In this document: positions 53,379 through 64,000 of the stretch, piece by piece
How positions within the stretch are numbered: the stretch's first letter is position 1
How the letters are laid out: each line of letters begins with the position of its first letter
Origin: Elephas maximus indicus
Taxonomy: Eukaryota > Chordata > Mammalia > Proboscidea > Elephantidae
NCBI RefSeq assembly: GCF_024166365.1
Contig: NC_064821.1
Coordinates: 51,983,093 to 52,047,092, forward strand
Reading direction: 5' to 3'
DNA length: 64,000 bases
Notes under the pieces: model-generated
The model's database searches: none
What the model saw: only the letters and a program-made list of their open reading frames with translations
What the model was told of the DNA's origin: nothing
Translations under genes and position numbers: made by a program

Positions 53379-54019
53379 CTTTTGAGTGCTTTATGGGCTG
53401 TGAAGTTCACCAGCTGCTATTTGAGCCGTTCGTGGCTCTGCGGGGCCTGATCTGACCCTCTGGGTCATGGGGTGGGTGCTCAGGCCCAGGAGGCAGGGAC
53501 CACCCAGGGAGTTGCAGGGTCTAGCAGCCTGGTTGGCAGACCTCTGCCTGGAGTTCCTGCCCAGATGGCTTTACTGCCCACCCCTGAGAACAACTTCCCT
53601 CCTGCCTACCTTTTCACGGCTCTGCTTCCTGCCCCATGCCCCCTTGCTGAGCCTCTCAGACCACCTGCCTGCCTGCCTGGCCTGAGGACCTGGCCGGCGT
53701 GTGGCCAAGGTGGTGGGGTCAGGAAATCACTCCCCTGCCCCTCCCACCCCTTTCAGTGAGTGACACCTGCCATATGCCATTTGGGGCTGAGCTAGGGGTG
53801 CATTTGGTATAGTATGGAGGGATCTTGTGGCCTGTCTGAAGAGGATGCAGATGGCCTCGGCTTTCCCGTGTGTTAAATGGGCACGGGTTGATTCCAGACA
53901 GTCTCTAAAGCCTCTTCCATTTCTAACCTCTGTGATGCTCATGACCCTGAGGAAGGGAAGCTCTGTGGGGGCTCTTCTGAGGTCATGTCGTCCATCTCTC
54001 AGCCTCCAAGTCACTTCCA
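53379..54019. other. Intron 1, no recognised feature
   Basis: Nothing recognised. Confidence 0.4.
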
Positions 54020-54130
54020 AGAGGAAGGAGCACTGGACTGGGTGTTGGGAGACCAGAGTTCCCATCTGGGCACTGTGACCAACTTGCTGTGTGGTCTTGC
54101 TCAGGTTCCTTAACCTCTCTGGGCCTAAGC
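54020..54130 (+). repeat. MIR fragment
   Basis: 'aggagcactggactgggtgt' then 'ttgctgtgtggtcttgctca' in sense MIR order. Confidence 0.75.
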
Positions 54131-55669
54131 ATCTCTCACTATAGGACCTAACAGCACTGGTCCCAATGCTGTCCCTGGAATGTTGGGAAGTATTAGCTTT
54201 GAGTGTGCTTGACAAAGGCCATGAATGGGATAATAGATCTAAAGTTCTTCCAGGAAGGAGAGCCCAGCATTCCTCACTGTTAATAGCTTTGTTTCCCAGC
54301 CTCTCTTCTTGCTGACCTAAATCCCACTTGCTTTGGCTGGAATTATTTCCTTGACTCAAGAATTCCTTGCTGCCTGTCATCTTGGAACCCTCGGGCAGAA
54401 CAGAGTTCACAGATTTCCTGCCTCCTGGCCCCTTGCCACCTAGTTAGCACCTTTTCAAGTTCAGAACCCAGACCCTTTGGGACCCCAGACTATGGGAAAG
54501 TCCATAGCGTCAGCATGCAGTGAAGGGCCCGCTGTCTGGGAACCCACAGGTTAGAGGAAGCCTTGTGCAGATGGGTGCTTTCCTCGAAGAAGCAGCCCTG
54601 TGTCACCGGTGGTGGGAACACGCCCCTTGGCCTGGTTCTGAGTCCTGTTTCCTCCTTTACAGCCCAGATCTTGGGGTGCTCATCTCTTCCTGCCCAGCTG
54701 TTGACTGCCTGGGTAGGGCTCAGAGCCTGGGGCCCACCCCTCTGGGGCTCAGTCTTTTTCCACCACTCGTGGCGCTTGGTGATATCACTCACGGTGGTGA
54801 CATCACTGTGGTTTGGGGCACTGGGCTGTGAGCCCTGGAGGAGGAAGCACCTATTTACCACCTGGGGTTTGAAAGAGTTAATTTCCTTCAGCCTCCCCTA
54901 ACCCCCAGGTGTGAGCAACGCTGGAGGAAGTGGAGTGGCTTCCCAGGATCCCAGCTCCCAGCTGGTCTTGACTCCAGCCCTGCTTTCCAGGTGGACCGTG
55001 GCAAGTCACCCTTCCTCTCTGAGCCTCCATTCACAGAAGAGCAGTGGTTGAAACAGACTAAATCTCCCACTGTCAATTCTGGAGGTTTATGAACACTAGC
55101 TTATTGACCCGTTCCTGGAGTAAGAAGGCCCGTTAGCCACCTATTTGGCACCAAAGGCTGAATGTTGGGAGAGGAGGCTGCACCCCACTTCTCAGTCCCC
55201 GATAGACAGGACTGCTGCCCTCCCACGTGAAGTAGCAGACACTAGTGGGCACGTCCTGTTGGGAAAACTGACAGCACAGACTGACGAGCGGGGCCACGGG
55301 GCGAATCCCTTTCAGGAGCGCTGGCTGTCCTTGAGAGGCCTGGCAAGCCACCTCTCAGTGCCCTTTTGGGGTCCTGGCCCTAGACTGACCTAGCCACTCT
55401 GACCTGAGACAGGGGCAGAAATCCCCAGGGGGTTTTGTTTGTTTTCTTTTGTCATCCAGACAGTGGCCCACTCATCTGGCTCAGTTGAGCTTGGTCCTGC
55501 AGTGGGCATGGCTGATGTGGCCAAGGTTCGGGAAATTGAGTGGGCCTGGGGGTATGAGCCCGAGTGGGAAGGGATTTGGGGACGAGTGGGTAGACTCTGT
55601 GCAGGATATCTTCTGGGCTGTCCTGTCCATGAGAGATGCCAGAGGCTGCAGGAGTGGACCAAGTGAGTG
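54131..55669. other. Intron 1, no recognised feature
   Basis: The 227-codon minus frame ending here (53727-54410) shows no family resemblance and overlaps MIR, so it is not called as a gene. Confidence 0.45.
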
Positions 55670-55800
55670 TGAGGCTGCGAGTCTGGGGTCTGAGCCCCAG
55701 TCCTGGCTCGGCCTCCGACTCAGGGAGGACTTGGCTGATGCCCTTCTCCTGTCTAAACCACAGCTGCCCCATCTGTAAATTGGGATTAGCAAGGACTCAC
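55670..55800 (+). repeat. MIR SINE
   Basis: 'ctgccccatctgtaaattgg' and an upstream 'agccccagtcctggctcgg' segment. Confidence 0.75.
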
Positions 55801-56059
55801 CCCCAGCCTCGCCCCAGCTTTAGAATCCTTTGGCTGCAAGTGACAGGCTGGAAGGAGGGGGTAGAGGGAGTTGGTGACTTTGTGTGAGGCTTGGGGTGCA
55901 GCTCCTGTGTCCAGGTGGTCCTGGTTCAGAAGGCCCAGATCTGGCCCAGCTCTGGACTTGACAACAATTCTCTGGGGAAGGGGTTTCAGGACTGTGCCTT
56001 AGTTAGTGGGACTCCCTGGATGCCCCTGCCTGTCCCCCTGGTTGCTGACCTGTAGCCTG

Positions 56060-56400
56060 GACGTCTGCCTGTAATTCACAGGCTCCCTGGTGACCCCATT
56101 GTTGGCCTCCAATTTGCTATTCCTCTGGAATCTCAGCCTCAGAGCCCTGCTCCTTCCTGTCACGTCCTCCCAGCTTTCTCGAGCCCTTTCTCCTGCACCC
56201 CAGGGCATGATTTCCCCATTCTCCTTGGCCATCGCCCCTCTCCTAATGGCTTTACTTTCTTCCTGTCCTGGCCTGGCCTCTTGATCACTGGCTTCATCCT
56301 TTCTTCTCACCCTCCTGACTGGTAAATACTCTGACCCCATCCTGCCCTCCTCCAGGCCCTCCTCCGGCAATGCCCATACAGGGGTCCTTCTAAAACACTG
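56060..56400 (+). repeat. L2 LINE fragment
   Basis: Degenerate sense L2 around 'ggtaaatactctgaccccat' and upstream text. Low certainty. Confidence 0.4.
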
Positions 56401-56619
56401 AGCCCTAAAGGCTGGGCAGGACTGGGATGAGTGGATCTCAGGTGGGGGAATGGTTTAGAGAAAGACAGGGAGGAATGAGTGGCAGGGAACAAGCCTGGAC
56501 CATCCTAACTGGAGCAAAAAGTTTGTTAGGGGCTGTGAGGGCACATGGTGCCATCAGCTGGTTTGGGGCCTGTTTATGGATGTAGTAATGACAATTATAT
56601 TGAAAAATTATAGCAACTA

Positions 56620-56850
56620 TCATTTTGGGGGGATTTACTAAACACTTTACAGGTGTTTTCTCATTTAATCCTCACAACAGCCCCATGAGGTATGTACTGT
56701 TATCAGTCCCATTTTACAGATGAGGTGTAAAGATTTAAAAAAAAAGAAAAAGAAGACAAATTCCTTCAGTGCTGCTTGCTAATAAGTAGGAATTCAAAGC
56801 CAGGCACCTTAATTCCAGAGTCAAAGCTCTCAGGTACCACACTTATCTCC
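56620..56850 (-). repeat. MIR SINE, antisense
   Basis: 'tctcatttaatcctcacaac' and 'cccattttacagatgaggtg'. Confidence 0.85.
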
Positions 56851-56854
56851 TGTC

Positions 56855-57010
56855 AGGCAATAGGGAGCCATTGATAGTTTTTGAGCAGAGGAGTGACTGG
56901 AGGCAGCCAGTGTTTTAGGAAGATCACGCAGGCTTCAGTGTGAAGGACAGATGAGATGAGGAGACTGGAGGCAGGGAGGCCCATTAGGAGGCTATTGCAG
57001 TGGTTTAGGC
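56855..57010 (-). repeat. L2 LINE fragment, antisense
   Basis: 'ttgagcagaggagtgactgg' and 'ggcccattaggaggctattg' are common antisense L2 text. Confidence 0.75.
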
Positions 57011-57529
57011 AAGAGCTCTGGGCTGGGAGTGGCTGCAGAACAGGAAGGAGAGGACAAGAGGCTTCAGGGAGAAGGAAGAAGCACAGAAGAAGAAGAGGGG
57101 GGCCCTCTGGCCTCAGCTCTGCCCCATCTAGAGGCAAGTGTCCTGATTCTTGTCAGTGTCAGCCTCTTGTGTACCTGGAGCACTCGTGGCCAGCCACAGG
57201 GCAAGCCTGGCTTCTGTCACCCGTGGCCATGCTGGGGTGGGCATGAGACTGGGCAGACCTGACTCACTCTGTCAGTTCAGATGTGAGAAAGAATGTGTCC
57301 CCAATGGACTGGGGGTAGGACGCCTCGGGGCTTGCCTGGCCCTGTTGCCAACACACCTGGGGACCCCTCCAGCCCCTCTCTCAGGTTTGGCTTACTCACC
57401 TGAAAAGTGGGAGTAAAAGTGTCCCTCTTTTGTCACTTCCCACTGGAGCTGGGAGACACTCCAAACAAAGGAGAGAGTGCAGTGCACCAAGGGCTACAAG
57501 ATGACATTCATGGGTACTTCCTGGGTACC
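57011..57529. other. Intron 1, no recognised feature
   Basis: Nothing recognised. Confidence 0.4.
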
Positions 57530-57700
57530 AGGCAAGAGTCTGATGCATTACGTGCACTAAGCACCTGTTATTATTCCCATTTTACACAAGAAGAAATTGA
57601 GGCACAGGGGTGAAACTACCTACCCAGGGTCTCACAACTTACTGAGGGAGAGCCAAGATTGGACCCAGGTAGTCGGGCTGTAGACCTCTGTGCTTAAACC
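57530..57700 (-). repeat. MIR SINE, antisense
   Basis: 'ttttacacaagaagaaattg' and the following 'gtctcacaacttactgaggg'. Confidence 0.75.
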
Positions 57701-57734
57701 TTGGCCCAGAAGTAATGGTGATCAAGGCGGCTGC

Positions 57735-57939
57735 CACCAGTTGCTGTCAAGTCAGCTCTGACTCATGGTGACCCCATGTGTGTCAGAGTAGAACTGCGCT
57801 CCACAGGGTTTTCAATGGCTGAGTTTTTGGAATTAGATTGCCAGGCCTTTCTTCTGAGGCACCTCTGGGTGAACTCAAACCTCCAACGTTGCAGTAAGCA
57901 GAGGAGTGTGTTAACTGTTTGCACTACCTGGGAACTCCT
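57735..57939 (-). mobile_element. AfroSINE
   Basis: Antisense copy, 'cagttgctgtcaagtcagct' to 'cactacctgggaactcc'. Confidence 0.92.
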
Positions 57940-58084
57940 GAGGTGGCTGAGATGGGCTTTTATCTGAAAACTGTTGCTCGGTTTCCCCCCACGAGGGATG
58001 TTCCCCCCGTCTCTATAATAAGCCCATTTCCTTTCCCGTTCTCAGTCATGCTAGCCACAACTCATTTCAACAAATCGGAAATTA

Positions 58085-58345
58085 AAAGTTTGCTTCTGTT
58101 GAACAAATCAGCATCTCTTAGGCACCTGCTGTGGGCCATGCCCAGGGCTGGGTGTAGAGTGATGAGTAATAAACACACTGGTTAACTGTGAGCACTGACT
58201 GCAGGCAGGGCACAGCATTGAGCACTTTACACCACTGACTTGGTGACCTATAACAGCTCCATGAGGTGGACACTCTTTTTTTTTGTCCACATTTTATAGA
58301 TGACAGAACTGAGGCTGGTGAATGGCAGGACTGGAATTAAAACCT
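58085..58345 (-). repeat. L2 end then MIR, both antisense
   Basis: 'ggcacctgctgtgggccatg' (L2 end) is followed by the MIR core 'ttatagatgacagaactgag' near 58296-58320. Confidence 0.65.
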
Positions 58346-58359
58346 GGCATCTGGCTCAG

Positions 58360-58960
58360 ACAGAGGTCATTCAAGGGTGTGCAGAGGAAGCCCTTAAGGA
58401 GCTCAGTCTAGAGGAGGAGACACAAGGGAAACAGCTAATTAAACCAAAAGGTGGTTTGGGCAGGATAGATGTCTACTCGGGTTGCCACTGGAGCCCCCAG
58501 GACGCACCCTGACCCCAGCTCGGGGTTCAGAGGTTTTCTGGTAGTGATGATGGAGGAATCGTTTGAAAGAAGCTAGGAATGAGCCCTGCAAAGTGGGGGT
58601 GCTCCCACCACACTCCAGGAGCCAGGGGACCTCTGTGTGGGCAGAGGGGGAGGCAGGAGAAAGGTGTGGAAAAGGGTGGAGGGAACCAGATGCTTCTCTG
58701 TATTCTAGACAGTGAAAGTGATGATGCCAAGGAGGTGAGACGAGGTGGAGACACTGGCATGTGGTGCCCGGGTGCCAAGCGGAGGAGGCTATGTTCCTGC
58801 CTGAGGGCAGTGAGAGCCAATGATAGCTTTTAAACAGGATCAGACTTGGAGGTAGGAAGGTAGCTTTGGGCCCATCTGGAAAGGGACGGAAGGCTGGGGA
58901 CAAGAGTGAGGAAGCCATAGCTGACAAAAGCTGCCGAGGGTGGGGAAAAGGGGACCATAG
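58360..58960 (-). repeat. Scattered L2 LINE fragments, antisense
   Basis: 'gagctcagtctagaggagga' (58398-58417) and 'gccaatgatagcttttaaac' (58814-58833) are L2-like; the text between is unclear. Confidence 0.45.
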
Positions 58961-59140
58961 TGGAGATTTAGGAGGCGATATTGATAGGCCTTGGTGGAGT
59001 GTGAGTATGGGCGGCGGGGGAGTGGTTTGCGGCATTCCTTGGGTAAAGGGACCGCACCCAGGTGTCTTTTTACCTTTAGGCTTAGAGAACCAGATACCAG
59101 CCTAGGCTTCCTGTCTGCCCCTGGATCACTTCTAAAGCAC

Positions 59141-59198
59141 CATCACAGGCAGCAGGTAGGGAGTGGGATGTGTCACTTCCGGGCTGCTGCCTGTGATG
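59141..59198. repeat. Perfect 15-bp inverted repeat
   Basis: catcacaggcagcag (59141-59155) and its exact complement ctgctgcctgtgatg (59184-59198), with a 28-base loop. Confidence 0.9.
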
Positions 59199-59206
59199 TG
59201 GTTGGT

Positions 59207-59290
59207 CCTTTCTGACGCAGACGCGGCTTCTCTCCGTGACGGCAGACAAGCCTCCGTCGCCTAGTCTGTTGTCGCCGTGACGGTCTGGCC
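59207..59290. promoter_or_regulatory. CpG-dense patch with repeated TGACG
   Basis: About ten CpGs in 80 bp in otherwise CpG-poor intron. Contains three tgacg half-CRE motifs and two copies of ccgtgacgg. Regulatory role is inferred. Confidence 0.4.
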
Positions 59291-59689
59291 TGATGTGGCT
59301 GTACCCCACCAGCTCATGGAGCGCCTGTAACCCTCCAAGACTGAGGCCTTAAGAGCCTACCACCACACTCAGGGGCCAGGGACCTGCCTTGCAAATGACG
59401 TGGTTTCTCTATTGCTTAAAGACGGTTTCCGGTGTGCGTTGTGTGAGGGTCTTTGGGTCACTGAGCAGACGCCTCTGCCCCCTCCCACAGCTGCAGTATC
59501 TGCCCCCAGGACCCTGGAGACCCTGTTGTCTGGGAGAGTCCTGAGCCTATGATGCCTTGGTCACTGTGTGTTCTCAGAGGAGCCACTCTCCCTCTCTGAG
59601 CCCTTCATCTGTAAAATGAGGGAGCAGGACAAGATCATAGGGTGTAAAATTGCCGGAGTGTTGGACGTGGAGTCAGATGTAGCTGCGAC

Positions 59690-59870
59690 TAGCTTGTGGT
59701 CAGCGACTCACTGCTGCATGGGCTTGGACATGGCATTGAATCTCCCAGAGCCTCTATTTCTGCACCTGTAAAATGGGGTAATACTCCCATCATCGTGTTG
59801 GTGCAAGGATAAAATGAGAGAATGTGTGTGAACGTGCTCAGCACTGTTTGGCACACAGTAGGTGTTCCTG
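59690..59870 (+). repeat. MIR SINE
   Basis: Sense MIR with 'ctgcacctgtaaaatggggt' and 'cagcactgtttggcacacag'. A shorter MIR-like core 'tcatctgtaaaatgaggg' lies at 59605-59622. Confidence 0.85.
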
Positions 59871-59999
59871 CTGGGTCTGAACACCCGTTATGGGTCTGTC
59901 TAGCTCTGTGAAAAGTGTAGGTTTGAACCCCTCCGCCTATGCTGTTGCCGTGAGGTAATCTTTTAAATTTTAAATTGAAACTATACCCTAAAGTTATAT

Positions 60000-60300
60000 T
60001 TAAACCAAACAATAATTTAGCTTAGTTAGTACTGTGCTCTTTTAAAGAATTATCTATATGGGATCAAACTGACAACAGCAACCTGAAGGGTTAGATGAGA
60101 ACCTCAGAGGAAGGTGAATTTATGTTAATGGTTCGGAATGATTTGGAAAAGGACGGTGAGAACGCACAACTTGAAGAATGTGATCAGTGTTACTGAATTG
60201 TACACGTAGAAATTGTTGAATTGGTGTGTTTTGCTGGTGTATTTTCACCTTGCCCCCACCAAATTAAAATAAATAAATATCCTCTCTGACACATAGGAAA
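60000..60300 (+). mobile_element. L1 3' end
   Basis: 'actgaattgtacacgtagaa' and the A-rich end 'aattaaaataaataaat' mark an old L1 3' tip in sense. Confidence 0.65.
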
Positions 60301-60809
60301 AAAAAAATATGTAAGTTTGAGGGGAACTTATATTCCCTAAAGCCCAAAACTTTTCCTCCTTCCCACCGTGTCCCCTTCCTGCTCTCAGCTGGCAGCGAGC
60401 TGATCCCTGCCCAGGGGTGCTGTTGGGGATGGATGCTGGGAGTATGACCCTTTCCCAAGGGTACTGGCATCTAAGAGGGGTCTCCAGAAAATTAAAAAGC
60501 CTTGAAGACTCCAAAGAATGCTGTCTAGTGGTGGAAGGAAAAGGAGCCAGCACCACAGTTTCAGTCCTTTCAAATGACTTTTTTTTTTTTAGGGTAGCCG
60601 CCCCTTCCTCCTTCCCCAGGGCTACTCTTCTTTTCCTTCCTCTCTCTCACTATCTATTTATATAAATAGGAGAAGGAAGGGGCTGAGGGCCACCGGCTTA
60701 GGGATATTCACAGGGTCTTGGTCTGGGAACAGGAAATCAGCTGGGCCAGGTTGCCTAATTCCCCGAGTGCTCACCCAGACCTGCATGACTGCCCTGGTCC
60801 TATCTTTTA

Positions 60810-60896
60810 ATGGCTACATGGCTTCCTGAGCCTCAGTTTCTTCATCCATAAAATGGGGGTAATCTTTATTCTTAGCACAAGGTTGTGCTGAGGATG
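60810..60896 (+). repeat. MIR fragment
   Basis: 'ttcttcatccataaaatggg'. Confidence 0.75.
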
Positions 60897-61104
60897 GCCC
60901 CTTGGGGATGCAAATGGTTAAGCACTTGACTACTGTCTGAAAGGCTGACAGTTCAAACCCACCCAGAGGCGTCTGGGAAGAAAGGCCTGGTGATCTGCTT
61001 CTGAAAGGTCACAGCCTTGAAAACTCCACAGAGCACTTCTATTCTGCACACACAGGGTTGCCATGAGTCAGAATCAACTCGACGGCAACAAGTTTTTTGG
61101 TTTG
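60897..61104 (+). mobile_element. AfroSINE
   Basis: Sense copy of the longer subtype, ending 'caactcgacggcaacaag'. Confidence 0.92.
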
Positions 61105-61386
61105 ATGCTTGTGAAAGAAAGTGCTTGGGACAGCCCTAGCTTGTACTGGGGTAAGTTTCCTCTCTCTGGGGTTTGGGATGACTCAGTTTGAGGACCATAC
61201 ATGCTACTTGGGAGAGTGACAGTGATGAGGGAGTCAGAGGTAGGGGACCTCATGCTTGGGAGGTTTTGGCCCCAAGGGACCTTTGTGGAGAGGGAGAGGA
61301 CACAAATCTTGATATTTTTAACTGCTGGCCACATGGCTTGTGAGCACAGTACTTTATGTGTAGCTGGAAACCTTTACATCCCTGAT

Positions 61387-61500
61387 CTCAGGGGCTCTTA
61401 ACCTTTTGGGGCTCATGGACCTCTTTGAATGGGAAGAAAACCATGGACCATCTTTCTGGAAACACATACATATGCCCAGAATTATATGTGACTATTAATG
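61387..61500. mobile_element. hAT-Charlie-like MER fragment
   Basis: 'ctcttaaccttttggggctc' and 'catggacctctttgaatggg' recall a Charlie-type MER element; the subfamily is uncertain. Confidence 0.5.
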
Positions 61501-61732
61501 GAGACCCTGGGTGGTGCAAACAGTTAACAGGCTCGGTCACTAACTGAAAGGTTTGGTGGTTTGAGTTCACCCAGAGGCACTCAGAAGAAAGGCCTGGAGA
61601 TCTACTTTTGAAAAATAAGCGATTGAAAACCCTCTGGAGCACAGTTCAACTCTGACGCACATGGGGTCACCATGAGTCAGAATCCCCTCGACAGCAACTG
61701 GGTTTTTGTTGCTGTTGTTGTTTTTGGTTTGG
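61501..61732 (+). mobile_element. AfroSINE
   Basis: Sense copy, 'gagaccctgggtggtgcaaa' to 'ctcgacagcaactggg', with a (ttg)n-rich tail. Confidence 0.92.
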
Positions 61733-61918
61733 TTAATAGAGCCGGGTGCACAAGATGGTCATAGAAAACAGCACCTCCCCTGCCCCCACTGCCCATTTCA
61801 AACCTCTGGGCTGGATCTTCGTGCCCCTGAGAGAAATGCTGGGGGTGCCCTGCCTCTGTGAATCCGCTCGAATCATTAAAAATCCTCTAAGCACTGCTGG
61901 TCACAACAATTGTGTCAT

Positions 61919-62126
61919 AAACCAAAAAAGCAAACCCATTGCCATCGAGTCAGTTTTGACCCCATGTATTACATAGTAGAAATGAGCTCTGTAAGGTTTT
62001 CTTGGAAGTAATCTTTACAGAAGCAGTTTGCCAGGCCTTTCTTCTGCAGCACTGCTGGGTGGATTTGAACTGCCAACATTTCTGTTAGTAGTTGAGAGCA
62101 AACCATTTGTACCACCAAAGGACCTT
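61919..62126 (-). mobile_element. AfroSINE
   Basis: Antisense copy, 'attgccatcgagtcagtttt' to 'gtaccaccaaaggacc'. Confidence 0.92.
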
Positions 62127-63109
62127 AACTGTGTCTTAAAACCTTGAGTTTTGTTTCATAGTCTGAATCCTGGGCTTCATTTGAAGAGCTTTCCCTCTGC
62201 TCAGGCTGTTCTGGCCTGGAAGCCTGGGGGCAAGCGAGAGGTTGGCTTCTTCTTTATATCCCCACCGTGAGCTAAGGTCACTCCCAGCCCCATTTGCTAG
62301 CTGAGGTTTCTGAGTCTTCTAGTGTGAGAGTGGGGTTGGGATGGGCAGGAGAGGGAGCAGCAAGTAGGAAAGGTCCTAACTGCCCTACCAGGTAAGCCTT
62401 AGTATACCAGTTGAGACTTATCTTTGCCCTTGATTTTGCCATTGGCAGGCCTTTGAGGCTCGCTTTCTTTCAGGGACTGACCACCACTTTGCTGAATATC
62501 CCTTCATGAGGACACTCAGTCTTCTGGCCGGCCACTTAACAGACCCTGGCCACCCACTACCTGGGCTCTTTATTTTGGGGTTCCATCACTTCTCCAAGTG
62601 TTCCTTTTGAGTAAAGTCCCTTTGAGATGACACGAGGTCGCATTCCTATGACGTTCGCTTCTGGTCTTCAGGAAGCTACACCCTCCCTTTGCCCCCATCA
62701 GGCCCTTGCCATCCCCTGCCCCCTGCCCCGGCCCCCAACCTTCTAGCAGCTGGCCAGCTGTGGTCCCTGGCATTCTAGCTCTTTGAGGATTGGGCCTAAT
62801 GCCAGCCTATGGGTGAGCCCACAACTTCACAGGTCAGCTTCTCCAGACTTGCCCCTGAGGTGAGGGGCAGGGTGCACCTTCTTGGCCTACATGGGCAGTC
62901 CAGCACTTCCCTGGAACCAGGAAACTTGCTGTTCAGGGTTTTGCTCTTGGCCTTTCAGTTTCTCAGCCGAAACCAAGGCAGAAAGGGCCCAGTTTTCATC
63001 CTCCTTAACGTACATCAACAACTCAGGGGCTTCGCAGACCCCTTAGAGCTCCCCCAGGGGCCTCCCTGGAGTCTTTGAGAATATGATGGACCCACAACCC
63101 CACTGCTCC
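62127..63109. other. Intron 1, no recognised feature
   Basis: Nothing recognised. Confidence 0.4.
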
Positions 63110-63200
63110 TCACAACCCCAGGAGGAGGCAGGCAAGGTGTTTTGATGCCCATTTTATAGGTAAAAGTGCTGAGGCTCAGAAAAGGTAAGTGGTGCCCCCG
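63110..63200 (-). repeat. MIR fragment, antisense
   Basis: 'gtaaaagtgctgaggctcag'. Confidence 0.6.
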
Positions 63201-63439
63201 ATTCTCCAGGACCTGGGTGGGCTAGTCTTAGTAACTGGCCTGTGGGAACTCAAGTCCAAGGTCTTCTACTCCGAGTCCAGTGCCCCTCCTATGGGGCCAG
63301 TTGCCCAGTGTACCTGAGAGGCAACACCTCTGCTCCCATTCTCCTGGAGGTCACCTGCTCAGGCTGCCTTCACTCACCCCACCTCACCCACTCAGTATTT
63401 CTGAGGCCTCAGGAGGGGGCCAAGCTTTTGACACCATCT

Positions 63440-63740
63440 TTTTATAGTACCCAGATCAGGGAAGGGCCTGAGGTATCATGTGTCATTTTACAGGCGAGGA
63501 AACTGAGGCACAGAGAAGCCAGGTTACTATCCAGAGCAGAGGGGCACTGAATGTGAGAAGGAAGGACCTTTCTGGGGTAGACCTGGGAGTCGAATGACAG
63601 TCTTCCTGGGGTGTGGGAGACACGTATATACCAGCTCGATGTCAGAGAAGAAACACAGCACTGGAGGCGAGGAAACCTTTTTTGAGCCTCACTTTTCTCA
63701 TCTGTAACTTGGGAATAATAATAGTACCGACTTCAAGCTT
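63440..63740. repeat. Two MIR fragments in opposite orientation
   Basis: Antisense core 'caggcgaggaaactgaggca' (63493-63512) and sense core 'tctcatctgtaacttgggaa' (63696-63715). Confidence 0.7.
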
Positions 63741-63829
63741 TTACAAGGAGCCACCCCTGCTGCCACGGCTGCTGCTGCTATTTTGGTCTCCTACCTCCCT
63801 CACCTTCCCTACTCTGGTCCAGTGACACT

Positions 63830-64000
63830 GGCCTCCTGGCTGTGCATTGAACACTCCAAGTGTGTTCTGCCTTGTTGCTCCTGGTCCCACAATTTGCTAT
63901 AGCTTTTTCCTTATTAGCTCTCATTACCACCTCCCATTTGATCCTATCTATGTATACGTCTTCCCCACCTGGGTATCAGCTTCCTGAGAGCAGGGAGTCT
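63830..64000 (+). repeat. L2 LINE 3' region
   Basis: Sense L2, ending 'tcctgagagcagggagtct' at the window edge. Confidence 0.6.

Larger units (their letters stand above)
47609..64000 (+). other. TNFRSF1B: TNFRSF1B intron 1 (to window end)
   Basis: No sequence encoding the Cys-rich repeats of TNFR2 was found to the right, so the rest of the window is read as intron 1. The long first intron agrees with the human gene layout. Confidence 0.75.

Noticed and set aside
53727..54410. 227-residue minus-strand ORF
   Set aside because: No family resemblance, low-complexity composition, overlaps a MIR and has no splice or promoter context; consistent with a chance frame in G+C-rich DNA.

Overview
The window is nuclear DNA from an afrotherian mammal, most likely an elephant or another paenungulate. 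The evidence is the repeat content: about 25 copies of the tRNA-derived AfroSINE on both strands, an RTE (BovB-like) LINE family whose 3' tail resembles the AfroSINE tail, young L1 copies, and the usual old mammalian background of MIR, L2, L3/CR1, MER5A, MER20 and MaLR LTRs. There are no prokaryotic features.

Two host genes are present, both on the plus strand in the tandem order known from the mammalian 1p36 TNF-receptor cluster. TNFRSF8 (CD30) enters from the left and contributes its last three coding exons (9529-9554, 10886-11093, 15280-15524). These encode the cytoplasmic tail with its two TRAF-binding motifs. A 3' region follows that has been stretched by an LTR, an L1 and an AfroSINE; the first sense AATAAA after the stop is at 20819. 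About 27 kb further on lie a CpG-island promoter and exon 1 of TNFRSF1B (TNFR2; start codon 47536, signal peptide). The rest of the window, to 64000, is TNFRSF1B intron 1. No other host coding gene could be supported. The long ORFs elsewhere are either transposon remnants (L1 ORF2, RTE reverse transcriptase, hAT transposase) or chance frames.

Layout: 1-9528 TNFRSF8 intron (SINE cluster, L1 remnants, MaLR/MLT1 LTRs); 9529-15524 last TNFRSF8 exons; 15525-20840 TNFRSF8 3' region with an LTR split by L1; 20841-47260 intergenic, holding two elements with terminal inverted repeats, an inverted pair of RTE copies nested in or next to L1, a tRNA-Gly/RTE chimeric SINE and an internally deleted RTE; 47260-47900 TNFRSF1B promoter and exon 1; 47900-64000 intron 1, holding a 325-bp hAT element with a perfect 8-bp target duplication, an L1 scrap inside MER20, microsatellites and possible regulatory islands.

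The most interesting content is the transposon archaeology: two apparently related hAT elements, an RTE-derived non-autonomous lineage that appears both as a plain deletion derivative and fused to a tRNA-Gly head, a pair of AfroSINEs sharing an 80-bp 5' extension, and several insertions whose order can be read from target duplications. All family names come from recall of consensus sequences, not from a database search.
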